A DNA stretch of 64,000 nt from Nemophila menziesii. Taxonomy: Eukaryota > Streptophyta > Magnoliopsida > Boraginales > Hydrophyllaceae. Under the pieces are notes generated by a model that did not search any database, was not told the origin of the DNA, and saw only the letters and a list, made by a program, of their open reading frames with translations. Below are positions 1 to 11,698 of this stretch, in pieces. The stretch spans positions 13,703,186 through 13,767,185 of the forward strand of contig JARWIR010000013.1 in NCBI GenBank assembly GCA_029959085.1. The letters are read 5' to 3'. A program made the translations under genes and the position numbers. Numbering within the stretch: position 1 is the first letter of the stretch; each line of letters starts with the position of its first letter.

Positions 1-447
1 CCGGTATACCGGACCCATCAGCTATTTTTTTTTTTCGTTTCTGGATAAAACCCGCGGTAGCAACCCGTAGTACGGGTTTTTGACCACGCGGTGCACCGCG
101 GCTGAGGTCCGGTGTACCGCACGTGGCAAAAACCTCCCCAGCAGCTAGATCTCGAAAAGTTATGCAGTTTAGGCTCAAAAATCACCTGATTCCGATATCC
201 GAGCGCAAAGATATGGCTTGCTGAAGTTTCTCCGTTCCGAAAACTTTGCTCGCTTCCCTAACTCGATTTCTCCAATACCTAATCATCAAAAACACTAATA
301 CCTTCCTCAAATATGCAATATCAACTAAAATTAACTAATCTAAACATAAATTAAAACTAAAAACGTAAAAACATAAAAGAAATTACGGGTTGCCTCCCGT
401 ACAGCACTTTTGTTTAACGTCTTTCAAAGTTAGACGTGTTACCTCGA

Positions 448-1575
448 TTAAGGATGACGAAATTTCCACCCTTTGCCTTTAATTCCCACGAACTTTTCAG
501 CTCGATTCTTAATAATCATGGATGGTGCCATCCAAGATGTCGTGGGAATAGGTGGTAACTCAATTCCAAGTGTAGCATTACACTCCTCTAGTAATCCATT
601 CATCTCGAATCTTCGTTTGTTAGAAAGAATGTCCTTCATGAATTGACCGTATTTTGACATTCTTGTGAGAGCTTCTACAAACGGGCTGCTGTTCTTTAAT
701 TTGTTCATCATGTCAACGAACTTCTTGAATTCCAGGTCATTGTCCTTTCTGACATGTGAAGGGAATGGTGGAGGAGGACATGTATTGGTTACCACTGGGC
801 TCTCTTTCTTTTCTGGTGTCTTCTCTTGGACACGTTCTTGTTCAACTACCTCTTCGACCTTATCTTCTGTTGCTTCTTCCCCCCTCTGATATGGAATAGG
901 GACGGGTTCTGGTTCTGGTCTTGTTGGAGGTAGTTGTTTTCCACTTTCTAATTCAACTGCATGACAAATTTTGTTTTCTGGAGCAGTAGTATCACTTTGG
1001 AGTTGCCTTTTTGCAGGGATTAGAGTTTCATTCATCCTTTGTGACATTCTCTGCAACTTCTCCATAAGCGCATTCTGCGAGTCTTGGGATTCTTGCTGGC
1101 GACTCTCAATATTATCAAGTGTTTGCATCAGTCGAGCCAAACTTGAACTCAAACTCGAAGGTTGTTTTTGCTGCATTGAATAAGGAAGTGGTTCTTGATA
1201 AGCTTCATTATAAATCGGCGCTTCTTGATAGATAGGTTGTGGAGGATAATAAGCTTGTGGTCGCGGTTGATAATAATCATCATGATAATGGTTATCATAA
1301 TGACATGGCTGTTGATCTCCGACCCAATTGTAACTCTGTGGGGGTTGATAGTCAGCGTAATTTCCTTGAGATTGATAATAACCATTATAATAATGGTCTC
1401 TTTGATAAGGCATGAAGGAAATTGAGGCTGGATTGTTCATGCAACGTCCCCACGAGTGATCTCTTGCTCCACAACTAGGACATGAAGGTGATGTATGTAC
1501 TAGATTCCTCTGAGCTAGTTCTCGTAATTCCTCAAGTTGTCGGCTCAACTCCTTGAGCCTTAGAGATTCCATCAT
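448..1575 (-). CDS. gag C-terminal fragment of an Athila-type retrotransposon (375 aa)
   Basis: The ORF lacks the N-terminal retrotransposon gag domain. It starts just before a CX2CX4HX4C zinc knuckle (Cys32, Cys35, His40, Cys45). A long Tyr/Gln/Pro-rich linker (about residues 50-140) follows, then a Gln-rich coiled-coil-like stretch (about 140-190), an acidic linker, and a C-terminal block about 285-375 with the pattern LEFKKFVDMMNKL..PFVEAL..YGQFMKDILS. That block is the conserved gag C-terminus I associate with Athila elements. The ORF stops after residue 375 with no protease following. The first ATG is a convenience start, because the true gag start would lie upstream in DNA that looks deleted before the LTR. 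It may still be translated, but it is not a host gene. Confidence 0.65.
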   Translation of the reverse strand: MMESLRLKELSRQLEELRELAQRNLVHTSPSCPSCGARDHSWGRCMNNPASISFMPYQRDHYYNGYYQSQGNYADYQPPQSYNWVGDQQPCHYDNHYHDDYYQPRPQAYYPPQPIYQEAPIYNEAYQEPLPYSMQQKQPSSLSSSLARLMQTLDNIESRQQESQDSQNALMEKLQRMSQRMNETLIPAKRQLQSDTTAPENKICHAVELESGKQLPPTRPEPEPVPIPYQRGEEATEDKVEEVVEQERVQEKTPEKKESPVVTNTCPPPPFPSHVRKDNDLEFKKFVDMMNKLKNSSPFVEALTRMSKYGQFMKDILSNKRRFEMNGLLEECNATLGIELPPIPTTSWMAPSMIIKNRAEKFVGIKGKGWKFRHP

Positions 1576-1738
1576 GAATTAGCTTCTTCAGGATCTAATA
1601 ACACGAAACCTTTATCTCCTAATAAATCTGCTCTCGCCTAAAAAGAATCTGTAAAGACAAAAACTAAAAAGAAAAGCGTAAAATAGAACTAACTAAAATA
1701 AAAGCACAAGATAATTGCACAAGGACTAACGATGTAGT

Positions 1739-1755
1739 CCCCGGCAGCGGCGCCA
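1739..1755 (-). other. primer-binding site, tRNA-Asp type
   Basis: The minus-strand sequence TGGCGCCGCTGCCGGGG is complementary, with one mismatch, to the 3' end of plant tRNA-Asp (ending CCCCGGCAACGGCG plus CCA). It lies about 9 bp inside the LTR edge, as expected for reverse-transcription priming. Confidence 0.8.
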
Positions 1756-1764
1756 AAAACTTGG

Positions 1765-3312
1765 TGTGGCCTAAGGTGTGATAAAAAGATGTATAAAATA
1801 AGTGCAAATACACACCCTAAACTAACACTGTACTGCAAGTATTACAGGACGTATGCAAGTTTTAATGATAAGAAGATTCGTTCCTCAGGGACTGACGAAA
1901 GTTAGAGAGAACTTATGCAAATTATCAAGTGCAGATATTAAAGATAGAAAGATAATACGCAAGTAGAAAGAAGAGAAAGATATATATTTATTTGGTTTTC
2001 TAATAAATAAACTAAACTAATAAACTAAAGACAGAAAATAAATAACAGAAAAGAAAAGAAAATAGTATGAACGATATAACTTAGGTTTTACTAGTATGCA
2101 CTAATCCTTCTAATTCTATCTATTATATCTAATTCATAAGGGAGAATATTAGCTCTTGGTATACTTAGTCAGGATTCTAAATTCCACTACCTTAGACCTT
2201 GAGAGCGACTAAGGGGGCAACGGCACAACCAAGAAGTGATTTAAAATAGGGTTATCAAACGCCACTAAGGCCCTAAGCAAATACTGCAATCTTGGTGATA
2301 TGGTGGTTAAAACAAACCTTAATGACTATCTAGTTAGAAGTATGTTTTGTCAGAACTGCTATCGACACTAGACGTTATGTGGTGGTTCAATAGTTAAACA
2401 CCCTTACAAGGTGACCATCTAACTACTATTAAGGTAATCCTATACTCGTGCACTAGCAAGGAAAACAATCATTAAATCAAAACACATAATCAAATATAAA
2501 GTAAGTAGCTAATATCAGATTAAAACATATAATTCCCAAAGAACTTAGATAGAAGAATTAGAATTCATAGTTTATACATTATGCAAAACCTAAGCTAATA
2601 GAATTAGTTCATACAAAGAAAAGAAGAAGAAAGAATTACAAAATAAGAGGTTGAAGGAGACATAGTTGTTGCACAGCTCCCTCCAGACTTCTTCTCTTGT
2701 GTTGCAGCTTCCTCTTGGCCTTAGGGTCTGGCCAAGGATGATTTTAGAGTGTTAAGAGGCTGTATTTATAGGGTATAGGTTGACCTAATTCGTTTCTTGG
2801 AGATAACTTCAAGTAATGGGCTCCTGGCCCAACCCAAATTCGTAAGATAAACACTGCTGCGTTGTTTTGAGTGTATCTTCTTCGTTATTGGTCGGATTTT
2901 GCTCTATAAGATACCAAAAGAATCGCAACAGAATTATCTAGGACCTTTAGAAGGAAATTACCAAATTCGGCCTATTTCTTAGGTAAAAACACCAATCTTT
3001 AGACGTGTTCTGCAGAATCCCAGATTTAGGCAGCTTTTCCTTTTCCTAATTGAACTCAGTTTCCTTCTATCTCCAATTTCCATGCATATCTTTTTCCATA
3101 AGTTGTAATCTTTGACTTGGACTCTAATTAATCTCCATAATTATCTTTAAAGCTTCACACTAAATAAACAATTAAACCCAATATGCTCTAAAAATAATAA
3201 TTCTACAAATCAAGACTCAAAATAGGAAAGTGCACTAAATTAAGCTAAAATCAACCTATAAACTAATAAATAAGCCTAAAATGATATCTCAAGAGTGTAT
3301 TTTACTATCACA
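1765..3312 (-). repeat. LTR of the Athila-type element (about 1.55 kb)
   Basis: The repeat begins TG next to the primer-binding site and ends CA at about 3310-3312. It is AT-rich and non-coding. Segments around 2200-2480 recur, diverged, at 6310-7570 and near 16500, so the family is present three times here. The right end abuts a LINE relic. The partner LTR is outside the window, so no TSD can be scored. Confidence 0.7.
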
Positions 3313-4157
3313 AATGAGGAGACATCAGGAGTCATCCCTTCAAATAAAAATTAACGATCAAATGAATGAATCCTTTTCGGAATGGTTTTTAAAAACGGTT
3401 ACAAGCTATACAAATAATGGAGGGGGAAAACGGAAAGTTACGTCTACGATAATGGTCACATCTTGGAATATATGGAAGGAAAGGATGAAAGTTTTTTTTG
3501 AAAAAAAGGAATGGTCGGTGTGGAATATTACACAGAATACAAAATGTTATTGCGCGATTGTTTGATTTGAATAAGGAAAATGAAATGAATAAGCGATCTA
3601 ATAATAGAAAGAAAGATGACAAAAATAGTGGCGACAACCCAGCAATCGAAGATGTGGCGGATATGGTCTGTTTTAGTGACGCATCTTTTGTCTCCGATAG
3701 AGCTCCGACTGCTATTTTAGCTATTGGAGTTAATCCACTGGGCATGATTACTCAAAAGAAAACGGTAAGATGCAGAATTAAAAACGTTTTGGAAGGAGAA
3801 GCCTGGGCACTTCTCCTTGCCCTGAGATCGGCGGGATCGATGAGTTTTCAAAGTAGCTCATTCTACTCTGACAACCTTGAACTTGTTCGAGGTACACAAA
3901 AACAAGGTACACTGCGCTGGAGTCTTAATCCGATCATTGAAGAGATCAAAGGGTGGCTCGACGCATTCCCACTTTATGGAAAATATCATATATATAAGTA
4001 GGGAACATAATACGATTGCAGACGCTTTAGCAAAATATGCTAAAAAAATGCCGACTTGTCCGGATGAAATGATTTCTCTGTTATTGACTTCTTTTATTTT
4101 CTAACTAAATGTTGTAATAGCTAGGTTATGTACATTTTTTCTTTGTCAAAAAAAAAA
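3313..4157 (+). pseudogene. LINE relic: C-terminal RNase H region, 5' truncated
   Basis: The translated sequence matches the end of plant L1-type ORF2: a WNIWK motif near 3465, then an RNase H domain with the acidic residues in SDAS (about 3677), EGEAWAL (about 3799) and SDNLELV (about 3870). A frameshift near 3970-4000 moves the last motif (REHNTIADALAKYA) into another frame. The relic ends in poly(A) at about 4148-4157. It resembles the copies at 4185-5000 and in the full-length LINE. The upstream end is lost at the LTR border. Confidence 0.8.
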
Positions 4158-4184
4158 TTCACTATGACAATCAGATGCGGTTTA

Positions 4185-5000
4185 AATTCATGTTGGACCA
4201 CAGGAGGACAATATGGGCGACTGGCTATTGAAAACGATAGAATCATTTACCGCGCGGGGCTGGAGGAAAGAAGTAGTCACCGCCTATTTACTCCTTATGA
4301 TTTGGAACATTTGGAAAGCAAAAATGAAAAGTAGACATTCGAATTTTGACGTTGACTCAACAGACGTCATTAATCTTACAACGGCCAACGTTACAGAACA
4401 CTTTGGCAGGGACTGGTTTGAGACTGGTAGCGAGTATCAAATACAAACAAGTCTCCGACCACCTATGAACATGGATCTCGAATTCAATACAGAAATAGCG
4501 TTCTCTTGTGACGCCTCATTCAAACACGAACACCTCCCTACGGGGATTGGAGTGATACAGCATAACAAATCTGATGGATCACGGGTCAAGTTTCAGTCAA
4601 CGACTGACTGTAACACCAGTTTCATTGGGGAGGCGCAAGCAGTTGTCACTGCTCTCGAGGTAGGAAAATCTTGGAAGCACACAGAGAAAACGATTTTCTC
4701 CGACAACCTTGAACTGATTCAAGGTATCCAGCAAGTGTCGGCAGTTAGATGGGAACTCAGGCCGTGGATCAATCATATCTGACAACTGGCATCAGATTCT
4801 GGACCAGTTTTCTTCAAACATATCCCACGGAGATTTAACACTGGGGCCGATCTTCTAGCAAAGGACGCCAGGCACAGGGCACTACAAGTTCAACAAGCGG
4901 CTCTATCTCTGGAGAATAATTTCTCGAAATTAGGAATAGGTTAATTTACTGTTTTTCGTTTTGTAAGGTTTGTTCTTCTACATGTTAAAAAAAAAAAAAA
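4185..5000 (+). mobile_element. 5'-truncated LINE insertion with target-site duplication
   Basis: The copy of aatcagatgcggttta at 4169-4184 recurs directly after the poly(A) tail at 5001-5014, with the leading A's shared with the tail. This gives a TSD of about 14-16 bp. The insert encodes the ORF2 tail from REVVTAYLLLMIWNIWK through RNase H (CDAS, GEAQAV, SDNLELI, GADLLAK). A TGA at 4780-4782 interrupts it, and the frame then resumes to LGIG and a stop at about 4941. It is close kin of the full-length LINE at 18126-26405. It landed about 12 bp after the tail of the preceding LINE relic. Confidence 0.9.
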
Positions 5001-5014
5001 TCAGATGCGGTTTA

Positions 5015-5055
5015 TAAGAACTTGTCCTGAGATTCATAATCATAATTATATTCTC

Positions 5056-5088
<33 letters not shown>

Positions 5089-6309
5089 TTGGACATGTTA
5101 TATTCTCTTTATTCACATTGCATTATTATATCAAACTCATCAGCGCGCGTTGGGTTGGTGGGTGGGGGCTGGCGGTGCATGCTTCCAGGAAAGCACTAGA
5201 TTCCAAATTGTAAAAGAAAATTTGCATCGTGGTTAAATTGCCTCCATATTATTTTTTATTTTAAATGTTTTGCAAAACTTAGATTGGTCCAATAAATATT
5301 ATCTTTTACCGTCATCTTTTAAAGTTAGAATCATTAAATTTTCTTACCTATCAACTTGTACAATAGATGTTGATGCGAATATATGAGTTTCTGTTTTTTG
5401 AGTTATTACCCGTTTCAAATCGTTTTTCACTTTATTTAGTATTTTTTTTTCATATTATTTATGAAGCAGAAATTTTCTAATATGTATATACAAACCTAGA
5501 GAGAAAAGAAATAGAATATAATATTCATATTTTATGTACATAGACTCAATTTGTTTGTAAATGTAAAGTTTATAAAACAGAATTAAAATATTTTCTAGTT
5601 TATACAACGTGAATCATAAATACCTTAAACTGTTCTGTTTTTTTTATAAACCAGCAGAACAATATAAAAAGTAATACAAAAATAAAAATAAAACGTAAAT
5701 ATATAAATTTACTTGTTGAGACTCGTAAGTCGTATTGGATCTGATATTTTTAAGGTAATTAGCTCACGTACTAGTGTCTTACGTTTGTTGGATTCAACTT
5801 CTAGGATACAACTACAAAACTATTCAAAAAAACGAACACATAAATGTTCAGAATTCCAACGAACTTAATAAACTTGCTTCCTTTCTATCTCTCTCTTATG
5901 ATTTTTAAATGTTTAATGCTTTGAAAAACCGAACGAATAAAATGTTTGAGTTGACCAACTATTCATAGAAAATGAATAGGTAGCTAGACATCCATTAGAA
6001 ATGGTTGTAACTTTTAAAATTTGGAGTTGTGTCTTTTAAATAAAAGACATGTTAGTTAGTAAAAGACAGAACTATTGAGTTTGGCCCAATATTAATGGAT
6101 CTTTAGTATTTATTACACGTTAATTATTAGGCCAGACACAATGATAATACTAAAGACTTGCACATGAAAATAACAACTATTGGACTTGGCTCGATAGTAA
6201 AAAAAAATCTTTCTTTCACCTTTACTATATATATATAAACATATAAATATATAATATCCATGTCTCGTGCATATACTAATCTATCACCAAAAAAAGACAG
6301 CACTTACTA
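5015..6309. other. AT-rich intergenic DNA with an (ATT)n microsatellite
   Basis: I see no gene. A clean (ATT)n run covers about 5058-5090. The rest is AT-rich sequence without recognisable coding or terminal repeats. Confidence 0.6.
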
Positions 6310-6964
6310 ACTCGTTATTCAATGTATAAGGGCGAATTGAGCAATTATAAGAAGCCAAAATTCAATAATACTTCTAACTCCCGTCAGGGTAGCTTAGAAA
6401 GCAAACTCAACACTACTAGGGGACTTAGGTAAGAGAGCCTTAAGCAATGATCAGTGAATAATTTCTAACCTTAATGACTATCTAGTAAGGCAAGCCTGTC
6501 AGGATCACTACCACACTAGACGATTATATACTTCTTGTCCATAAACCCCCCGCCAATGTGACAATATAGGTAACTTAGGTCAAACTAGAGGTGTACAGGC
6601 TCTAACAAGTTTAATTAAACCATTCATGATACATTTATAAATCCAAGCTCAAATCAATTTAAAAATGAATTCCCAAATAACATTAACATAACAAAATAGT
6701 AATCTAGGTTTACACAAAGTGCAAACCCCAGCTATGGGATGATTAGTTCATGATCACTGAAAAAGAACTAAAGGATAAATAGATAAGAAACATAATTAAG
6801 CTAAGAATATAATACATTATACCCTAATGGTAGCGGTGGAATGCTGCAGAAGTGTTGTTGTGATGCTCCAACTTCTGTTGCCTCCTCTTCTCTGTCGACT
6901 TGCTCTTTCTTTGATGAATTGTTGAATAAAATAATGGCATGCACTTACTTTTAATGTCAAATAA

Positions 6965-7050
<86 letters not shown>

Positions 7051-7570
7051 GTGTGTGTGTGTGGGTATGTAGGATCATGGATGTTTTATAGGTCATTGGC
7101 TAGGTTTAGATGACCTAATCCAACCCAAACACGTTTTCCTCCAAAAGTAGACCGGTTCGAGTCACTCCAGTTGTAAAATTAATAACTTTTGTGTTACATC
7201 TTCAAATCATGACCTGTCAGCGACCATGTGTTCCTAACTAAGAGTCCTAGCTGGATATCAAAGGCCTCCCCCAAATTCTTTGTAAATCTCATGTGATATA
7301 TTGAACAATTCACTTTCAAAATCTGGTTGATAACTCTTGCACTTTCTAAAGATGGCTTCTTTTGTCCTTTAGCTCTTGCTTTCCAATTTGATCTTCTTTT
7401 CTTGACTTCTTATCCTTTATTTGGTATCTAATATCATTCTTGTACCTAATATATTCACACTTAACACACAAATTACACCTAAGTATCTCTAAAATTAACA
7501 AATCTTCAAAATAAGGCAAGAAACAAGAATATATCAAATAACATCGAAAAATCCCTCAACTAAGCACACA
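6310..7570 (-). repeat. diverged Athila-type LTR relic
   Basis: The segment around 6400-6540 (taaccttaatgactatctag, the word 'cactagacg', and the surrounding order) parallels the LTR at 2200-2480. The right part (about 7200-7560) keeps LTR-like order but is much diverged. No primer-binding site or internal region is found beside it, so it is either a solo LTR or a fragment. Edges are approximate. A long dinucleotide repeat sits inside it. Confidence 0.5.
6967..7064. repeat. (TA)n followed by (GT)n microsatellite
   Basis: About 83 bp of uninterrupted TA dinucleotide passes into a short GT run. It produces a spurious Tyr-Ile ORF on the minus strand. Confidence 0.95.
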
Positions 7571-7629
7571 ATGAATTTAACTAAGCCTTTTAGATCTATA
7601 AGAATTGTAGTTGAGGGTATCATTGAGTA

Positions 7630-7850
7630 GTAAGTTATGTAATATTAATTTCTCTTATATTTCAAGAAATGAAAACATGGTAGCTGACTGGGTGGCGAAA
7701 CAAAATTATAAAGACATATTGTTTGTCTTTGGATGTTTGATCACCATTCCTAGCTAACTAAACTACTTTTAAAAGACTCGAATGCCTTAGGAATTGGATA
7801 ATTGTAATATTTTGGGATTTAGGGGAGGTTTGTGTCGACTTAAAAAAATT
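7630..7850 (+). pseudogene. LINE RNase H C-terminal relic
   Basis: One frame reads SRNENMVADWVAKQ, the last conserved RNase H motif of plant L1 elements (REANxVADxLAKxG). A degenerate tail and a short poly(A) at about 7842-7849 follow. The fragment is short and decayed, and no TSD was recognised. Confidence 0.55.
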
Positions 7851-8449
7851 AATATCTATCCCAAATCAAATACACACAAATAATTAAATTTAGAAAAAAT
7901 GTGAAGCAAACTTCTCTCTCCTTATTTGCATTTTTAAATTTTTGCCAGCTTTCTTCTTTAAAGTATATCAGTGGAGCAAGCAAAATAAAACTACATAAAT
8001 CAGTAAGATAACCAAGCATAATTTTGTGAGTTTTATGACTATATCTAACTTTTTTTAGATGACACCATGCACAATGCTGGTTTAGGATTTTTGGTCCAGA
8101 TCGGTGTTCGTTCGAACTGGATTTACTATCTTGTCTTTGTTTGGGAGTCATAAATTTATGTAATTAGTGAGTACTTTTGACAAAAAGTCTTTTCTAAATT
8201 AGCCTATAAATATTTTAATGTGACAAATTACTTTCCCTTTTTTTAAATCTTCTTCAAAATGCACACCACTGTTGAAAACACTTGCACCAAGATCTTTCTT
8301 TCCTTTTCTTATCAAAATCATTTGCATTCTTGTCATATTTGTCTATGGTGTTGAACAATGATCGTCGTGTTGAATAATCTATTGCCTAAGATTGCTTGTT
8401 CCTAACATATCTCTTTTATAAAATGTGTCTCTCCAAGCAAAGGATCTAT
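7851..8449. other. intergenic, no recognisable feature
   Basis: The sequence is AT-rich. A 100-codon minus-strand frame at 7849-8151 shows a CX2C near its N-terminal third but matches no family I know, so I do not call it a gene. Confidence 0.4.
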
Positions 8450-9540
8450 GTGTAAGGGTAGTTGCTGTAAAGGACAAAATCAGCAACCATGCACACTAAA
8501 ATCGGTATCCTGAATTAAAACTGTAACACGTTTTTCTAGCAAAATCGTAATACATTTTCAGTAAGATGTTATAGAAAATCATAGTCACTCAGCAACCTTG
8601 TCAACATGCATGCCAGGATTCTGACCTAAAATGGGTGTCCGTTTTTAGGTGAAAACATTATACAGTTTTTGGTAAAATAGACGATTGCTTTATGATCGTT
8701 GGATCGTTAAATGCACAACGGGAAAATTGTATAAATCCAACTAAAATGGTACCCCTTTTTTGTGCTAAACGTTGTACCATTTTTTGGTAAAATAAAATCT
8801 TGATTTACACATAAAAGATATCATCCAACATTATATAAACTCCCTTTCAAGAGAGATTTAACTACAACTTTAACCTCCATATCTACTACACTTTACAGCA
8901 TACAATACAAGCTCATTTAATCACTTCTCAAGCATTGAACAATATCATCTTTTCATCATTAATGAAAGGTTGATTTTATCATTAACTTATCAGTTCATCA
9001 AAGAGTTGAATCATATTTGTAAAACATACTTGAACACCCATAATAAATACTCTCATCTAGATTAGAATTTACCTCTAGGGTTAGTTTTTAGAAGAGTAGG
9101 AGAAGACTTCCTATGTAGGAAAGTGTAGAATTGCACAAGGGAGCATAATTTGATTTGTCAAGCACGAGTTATGAAAAAACCAGAAAAAGTCTCATTGTTT
9201 CGAGTTTATATCTCACCTTTAAGAGATACAAAATCTTAGTGGAATAGAAGCTTTGAAAAGTTTAAGAGGAAGACCCTAGGTTATGGATTAGGCCTTTGAG
9301 AGTTTAAACCACTATATATGCTCGAAATCTCTAAACCTATATTTACTTTGCATTGTGCGTGGTCTTAGGTATTGTTTCTTACCATTTATCTTAATTGTGT
9401 TTCTTGCATACCAAGTGTTTAAGAAATTGATCAACCATTTTAAACTAATATTATCTTGCAAAAAGGCTTTAAATTAGTAGTATCTTTCATTTAGAACTTA
9501 TTCACCACCCCTCTATCTTTATCAAGTACGTTGACAATCT
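8450..9540 (+). repeat. LTR-like retroelement relic, family X, plus orientation
   Basis: This region and 14786-16200 are inverted relatives. Both carry a block that includes gttggatc, then tgcacaacg, then aatgg(t/c)a(c/t)ccc in the same order. Both have the end motif ttattcacc(a/c)cccct, which here is near 9500-9520. No primer-binding site or coding domain is visible. From memory the end motif resembles sequence near the termini of several plant Ty1-copia LTRs, but I cannot fix the family. Confidence 0.45.
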
Positions 9541-9872
9541 CTTGTTTCTCTTGCCCTTCGAGGTCTAAACTTCCTTTGTCGGTATGTATGTTGGAGGAAT
9601 GATGGTGGTTTACGATGTAGTAGATTATGGATGTCGTTGGTGATGACTTTTTTCATGATTAAAATCTTCTGTTTGGTGTCGGAATTGTCTGTCCCGATAT
9701 TTTCTCAAGAATACTGGTGGATGGGAGAAAAGATTTTGATTATATGGGTATAATTTGGTTGCAAGAAATGAAGTTGAATCACTGTATTAGTCTGTATGTT
9801 ACCTGTCTTAATTAATTTTTAACATCCGTATTAGTTTGGTGTTGTATAGTTTTGTTTGATTGAATAAAATGA
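9541..9872. other. intergenic, no recognisable feature
   Basis: A GT-rich stretch without an ORF. It may be part of an old LINE 3' region, but I found no supporting motif. Confidence 0.3.
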
Positions 9873-11344
9873 TGAGATTTTACCCAATGGAACCTACAGA
9901 CCCGTCCTATAGACAAAAGCACCCCACCTGATCCACTCTTCTTACTTAAGGCCACAAATAAGATTTAACATTATAAGTCTATTTTACCATTAGCCACTAT
10001 ACCCCTATGTGTTTTTTAACAACTATACATACTAAATTATACACATAAAATAAAAATAAAACCTATATACTACCTTCCTTCTCTACCTACCCCCAACCAC
10101 TGAGCTTCTTTTCATTTCAAAACCCTATTACTCAACTCAACATCGCAACCATTAAAGATCTATTAATGCCTAGTGAAGCTCGCAATCAGCTACGTCAGTC
10201 ATGCTTCATGGTCTCATTATTAATGGTCGTCCATATCCGATTTTTATAGCAGATTGGGCCATTCAAATTTGTTTTTTGCAGCAGTGACCCTGAATTTCGG
10301 TGAAGTTTTTTTTTGCATGTCATTTTAATATCTTTGTGCAACCATGGTAGTTCTTTGTTGAATCTTTGTTTTTGAAGAGTTTTGTTGTTGAAGAGATTTT
10401 TTGATGGTGTAGATATTTGGTTTCACAGTTTTTTGATGGTCGAAACATCGTTCTTTGAAGAGCCGACATGAAAGTTTTTTATTTTGTTGTTGGTGTGAAT
10501 CTTTGTTATGCATCATTTTTTAGATAATTGTAATAGTTTGTTGGATAGCTTTGTTGGCTAGTTTAGTTTTTTAATATTATTTCAATAAATTATAAGAAAA
10601 GTTGTCATTTATTTTTTATATTTTGTGTAATACTTATTGTTTTATAGTAAAACACAAAAAATTCACAGAGCAATACTCAGCGAATTGTTGGGTATACTCA
10701 ATGCTTTTTACTGAGTACTCAAAGAATTTTGTCGAGTATACTAACACACAAATTTTATTATTATGCAAAATAACTCACAAATTCGCTGAGCACTAGGAGA
10801 ATTTGCTAAGTATTCAGAGAATTTATAAGTACTCAAAGAATTTTGCTGAAATCACGGAGTATTATTTAAAACCACCTAATATTATCACAAAATCACTGAG
10901 TATTAACGCAAAATCGCTGAGTATTACATTGTATCGCTGAGTATTACTCAAAATCACTGAGTATTACGCAAAATCATTACGTATTAACATAAAATCACTG
11001 AGTATTACACAAAAGCGCTATATATTAACATAAAATCACTGAGTATTACACAAAATCACTATGTATTACGCCGAGTATTGCAAAAATGACTTCTAGGTGC
11101 TACAAAAATGGAGCTCGAAACGCTGTAAAATGGAGCTTGAAGGTGCTGCAAAAATCGAATTCAAAATGTTATGAAAATAGAGTTCAAAATGTTATAAAAA
11201 TTGAATCTAAAAAGGTTAAAAAATGACTTGGAGCGAGAAAAAAATCTATAAAAAATAAATTAAATTGAAATAAAAGGATTGTAGGTAACTATAAAATTTT
11301 CATGTACCACAAAAATAATCTAAAATTTTATGAATCAATTACCC
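9873..11344 (+). mobile_element. non-autonomous Mutator-like element, copy A
   Basis: The left end reads gagattttacccaatgg and the right end ...caattaccc. The flanks taaaatga at 9865-9872 and 11345-11352 form an 8-bp TSD. The subterminal block cttcttacttaaggccac (about 9938-9955) recurs in copy C with one change. A TATA-like ctatatac at about 10070 is followed by a pyrimidine-rich leader. A GAGTATT/GAGTACTC tandem array fills 10640-11080. No transposase is encoded. TSD length and short terminal repeats fit Mutator-like elements. Confidence 0.75.
10640..11080. repeat. degenerate tandem array with (C/T)GAGTATT and GAGTACTC cores
   Basis: Fifteen or more imperfect repeats, spaced about 20-32 bp, carry (t/c)gagtatt or gagtactc, often followed by acacaaaatcac or caaagaattttg. 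The array ends where a shorter degenerate repeat containing atggagct begins (11105-11215). Confidence 0.85.
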
Positions 11345-11407
11345 TAAAATGAATAAATTCTCGAAAGAAAAAGAAAATAGGCAAGAAGAAATTTTCTCTC
11401 ACTAAGG

Positions 11408-11408
<1 letters not shown>

Positions 11409-11458
<50 letters not shown>
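11409..11458. repeat. (CT)n microsatellite
   Basis: About 50 bp of perfect CT dinucleotide just before a MITE. Confidence 0.95.
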
Positions 11459-11462
<4 letters not shown>

Positions 11463-11698
11463 AGGTGTCGTTTGTTTTTTTAAGTATTAAGTACTGAATG
11501 CTGAATGAACAGCTGAATAGAACTTATGCTGTTAAGTGGCAGTGTCTGTATGATTCAAACTTGGTTTAAAATCTTAATGAAACAGACCAATTAAGAGGTA
11601 TTCAGATTTGAATTGGTCAGGTAAAACAAACAGTCTTAATGATCCAGTGTCTTAATAAACCAAATTAAGATCTCATTGCAAACAAACACCCTTTTAGA
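11463..11698. mobile_element. MITE with GGTGT.GTTTGTTT-type ends
   Basis: The left end ggtgtcgtttgttt is mirrored by gcaaacaaacaccc at the right end, with imperfect inverted similarity. The interior is about 235 bp and non-coding. Size and ends suggest a hAT- or PIF-type MITE. I could not define a convincing TSD. Confidence 0.55.

Larger units (their letters stand above)
1..3312 (-). mobile_element. Athila-type Ty3-gypsy element, partial, running off the left edge
   Basis: On the minus strand the order is LTR (1765-3312), primer-binding site (1739-1755), then a gag-derived ORF (1575 down to 448), and the element continues beyond base 1. After the ORF comes non-coding DNA containing the motif seen on the plus strand as gggttgcctcccgt, which from memory accompanies Athila-like elements. 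No protease, reverse transcriptase or integrase is seen, but most of the internal region lies outside the window. Low-GC filler separates the gag relic from the edge. It could be a gag-only derivative or a full element cut by the window. Confidence 0.75.

Noticed and set aside
3301..4169. TSD of the first LINE relic (tttactatcacaa versus ttcactatgacaa)
   Set aside because: Eleven of thirteen bases match, but the left word is also the LTR end, so it may be chance.
6824..7096. Minus-strand ORF of 90 codons
   Set aside because: It is a translation of the (TA)n microsatellite.
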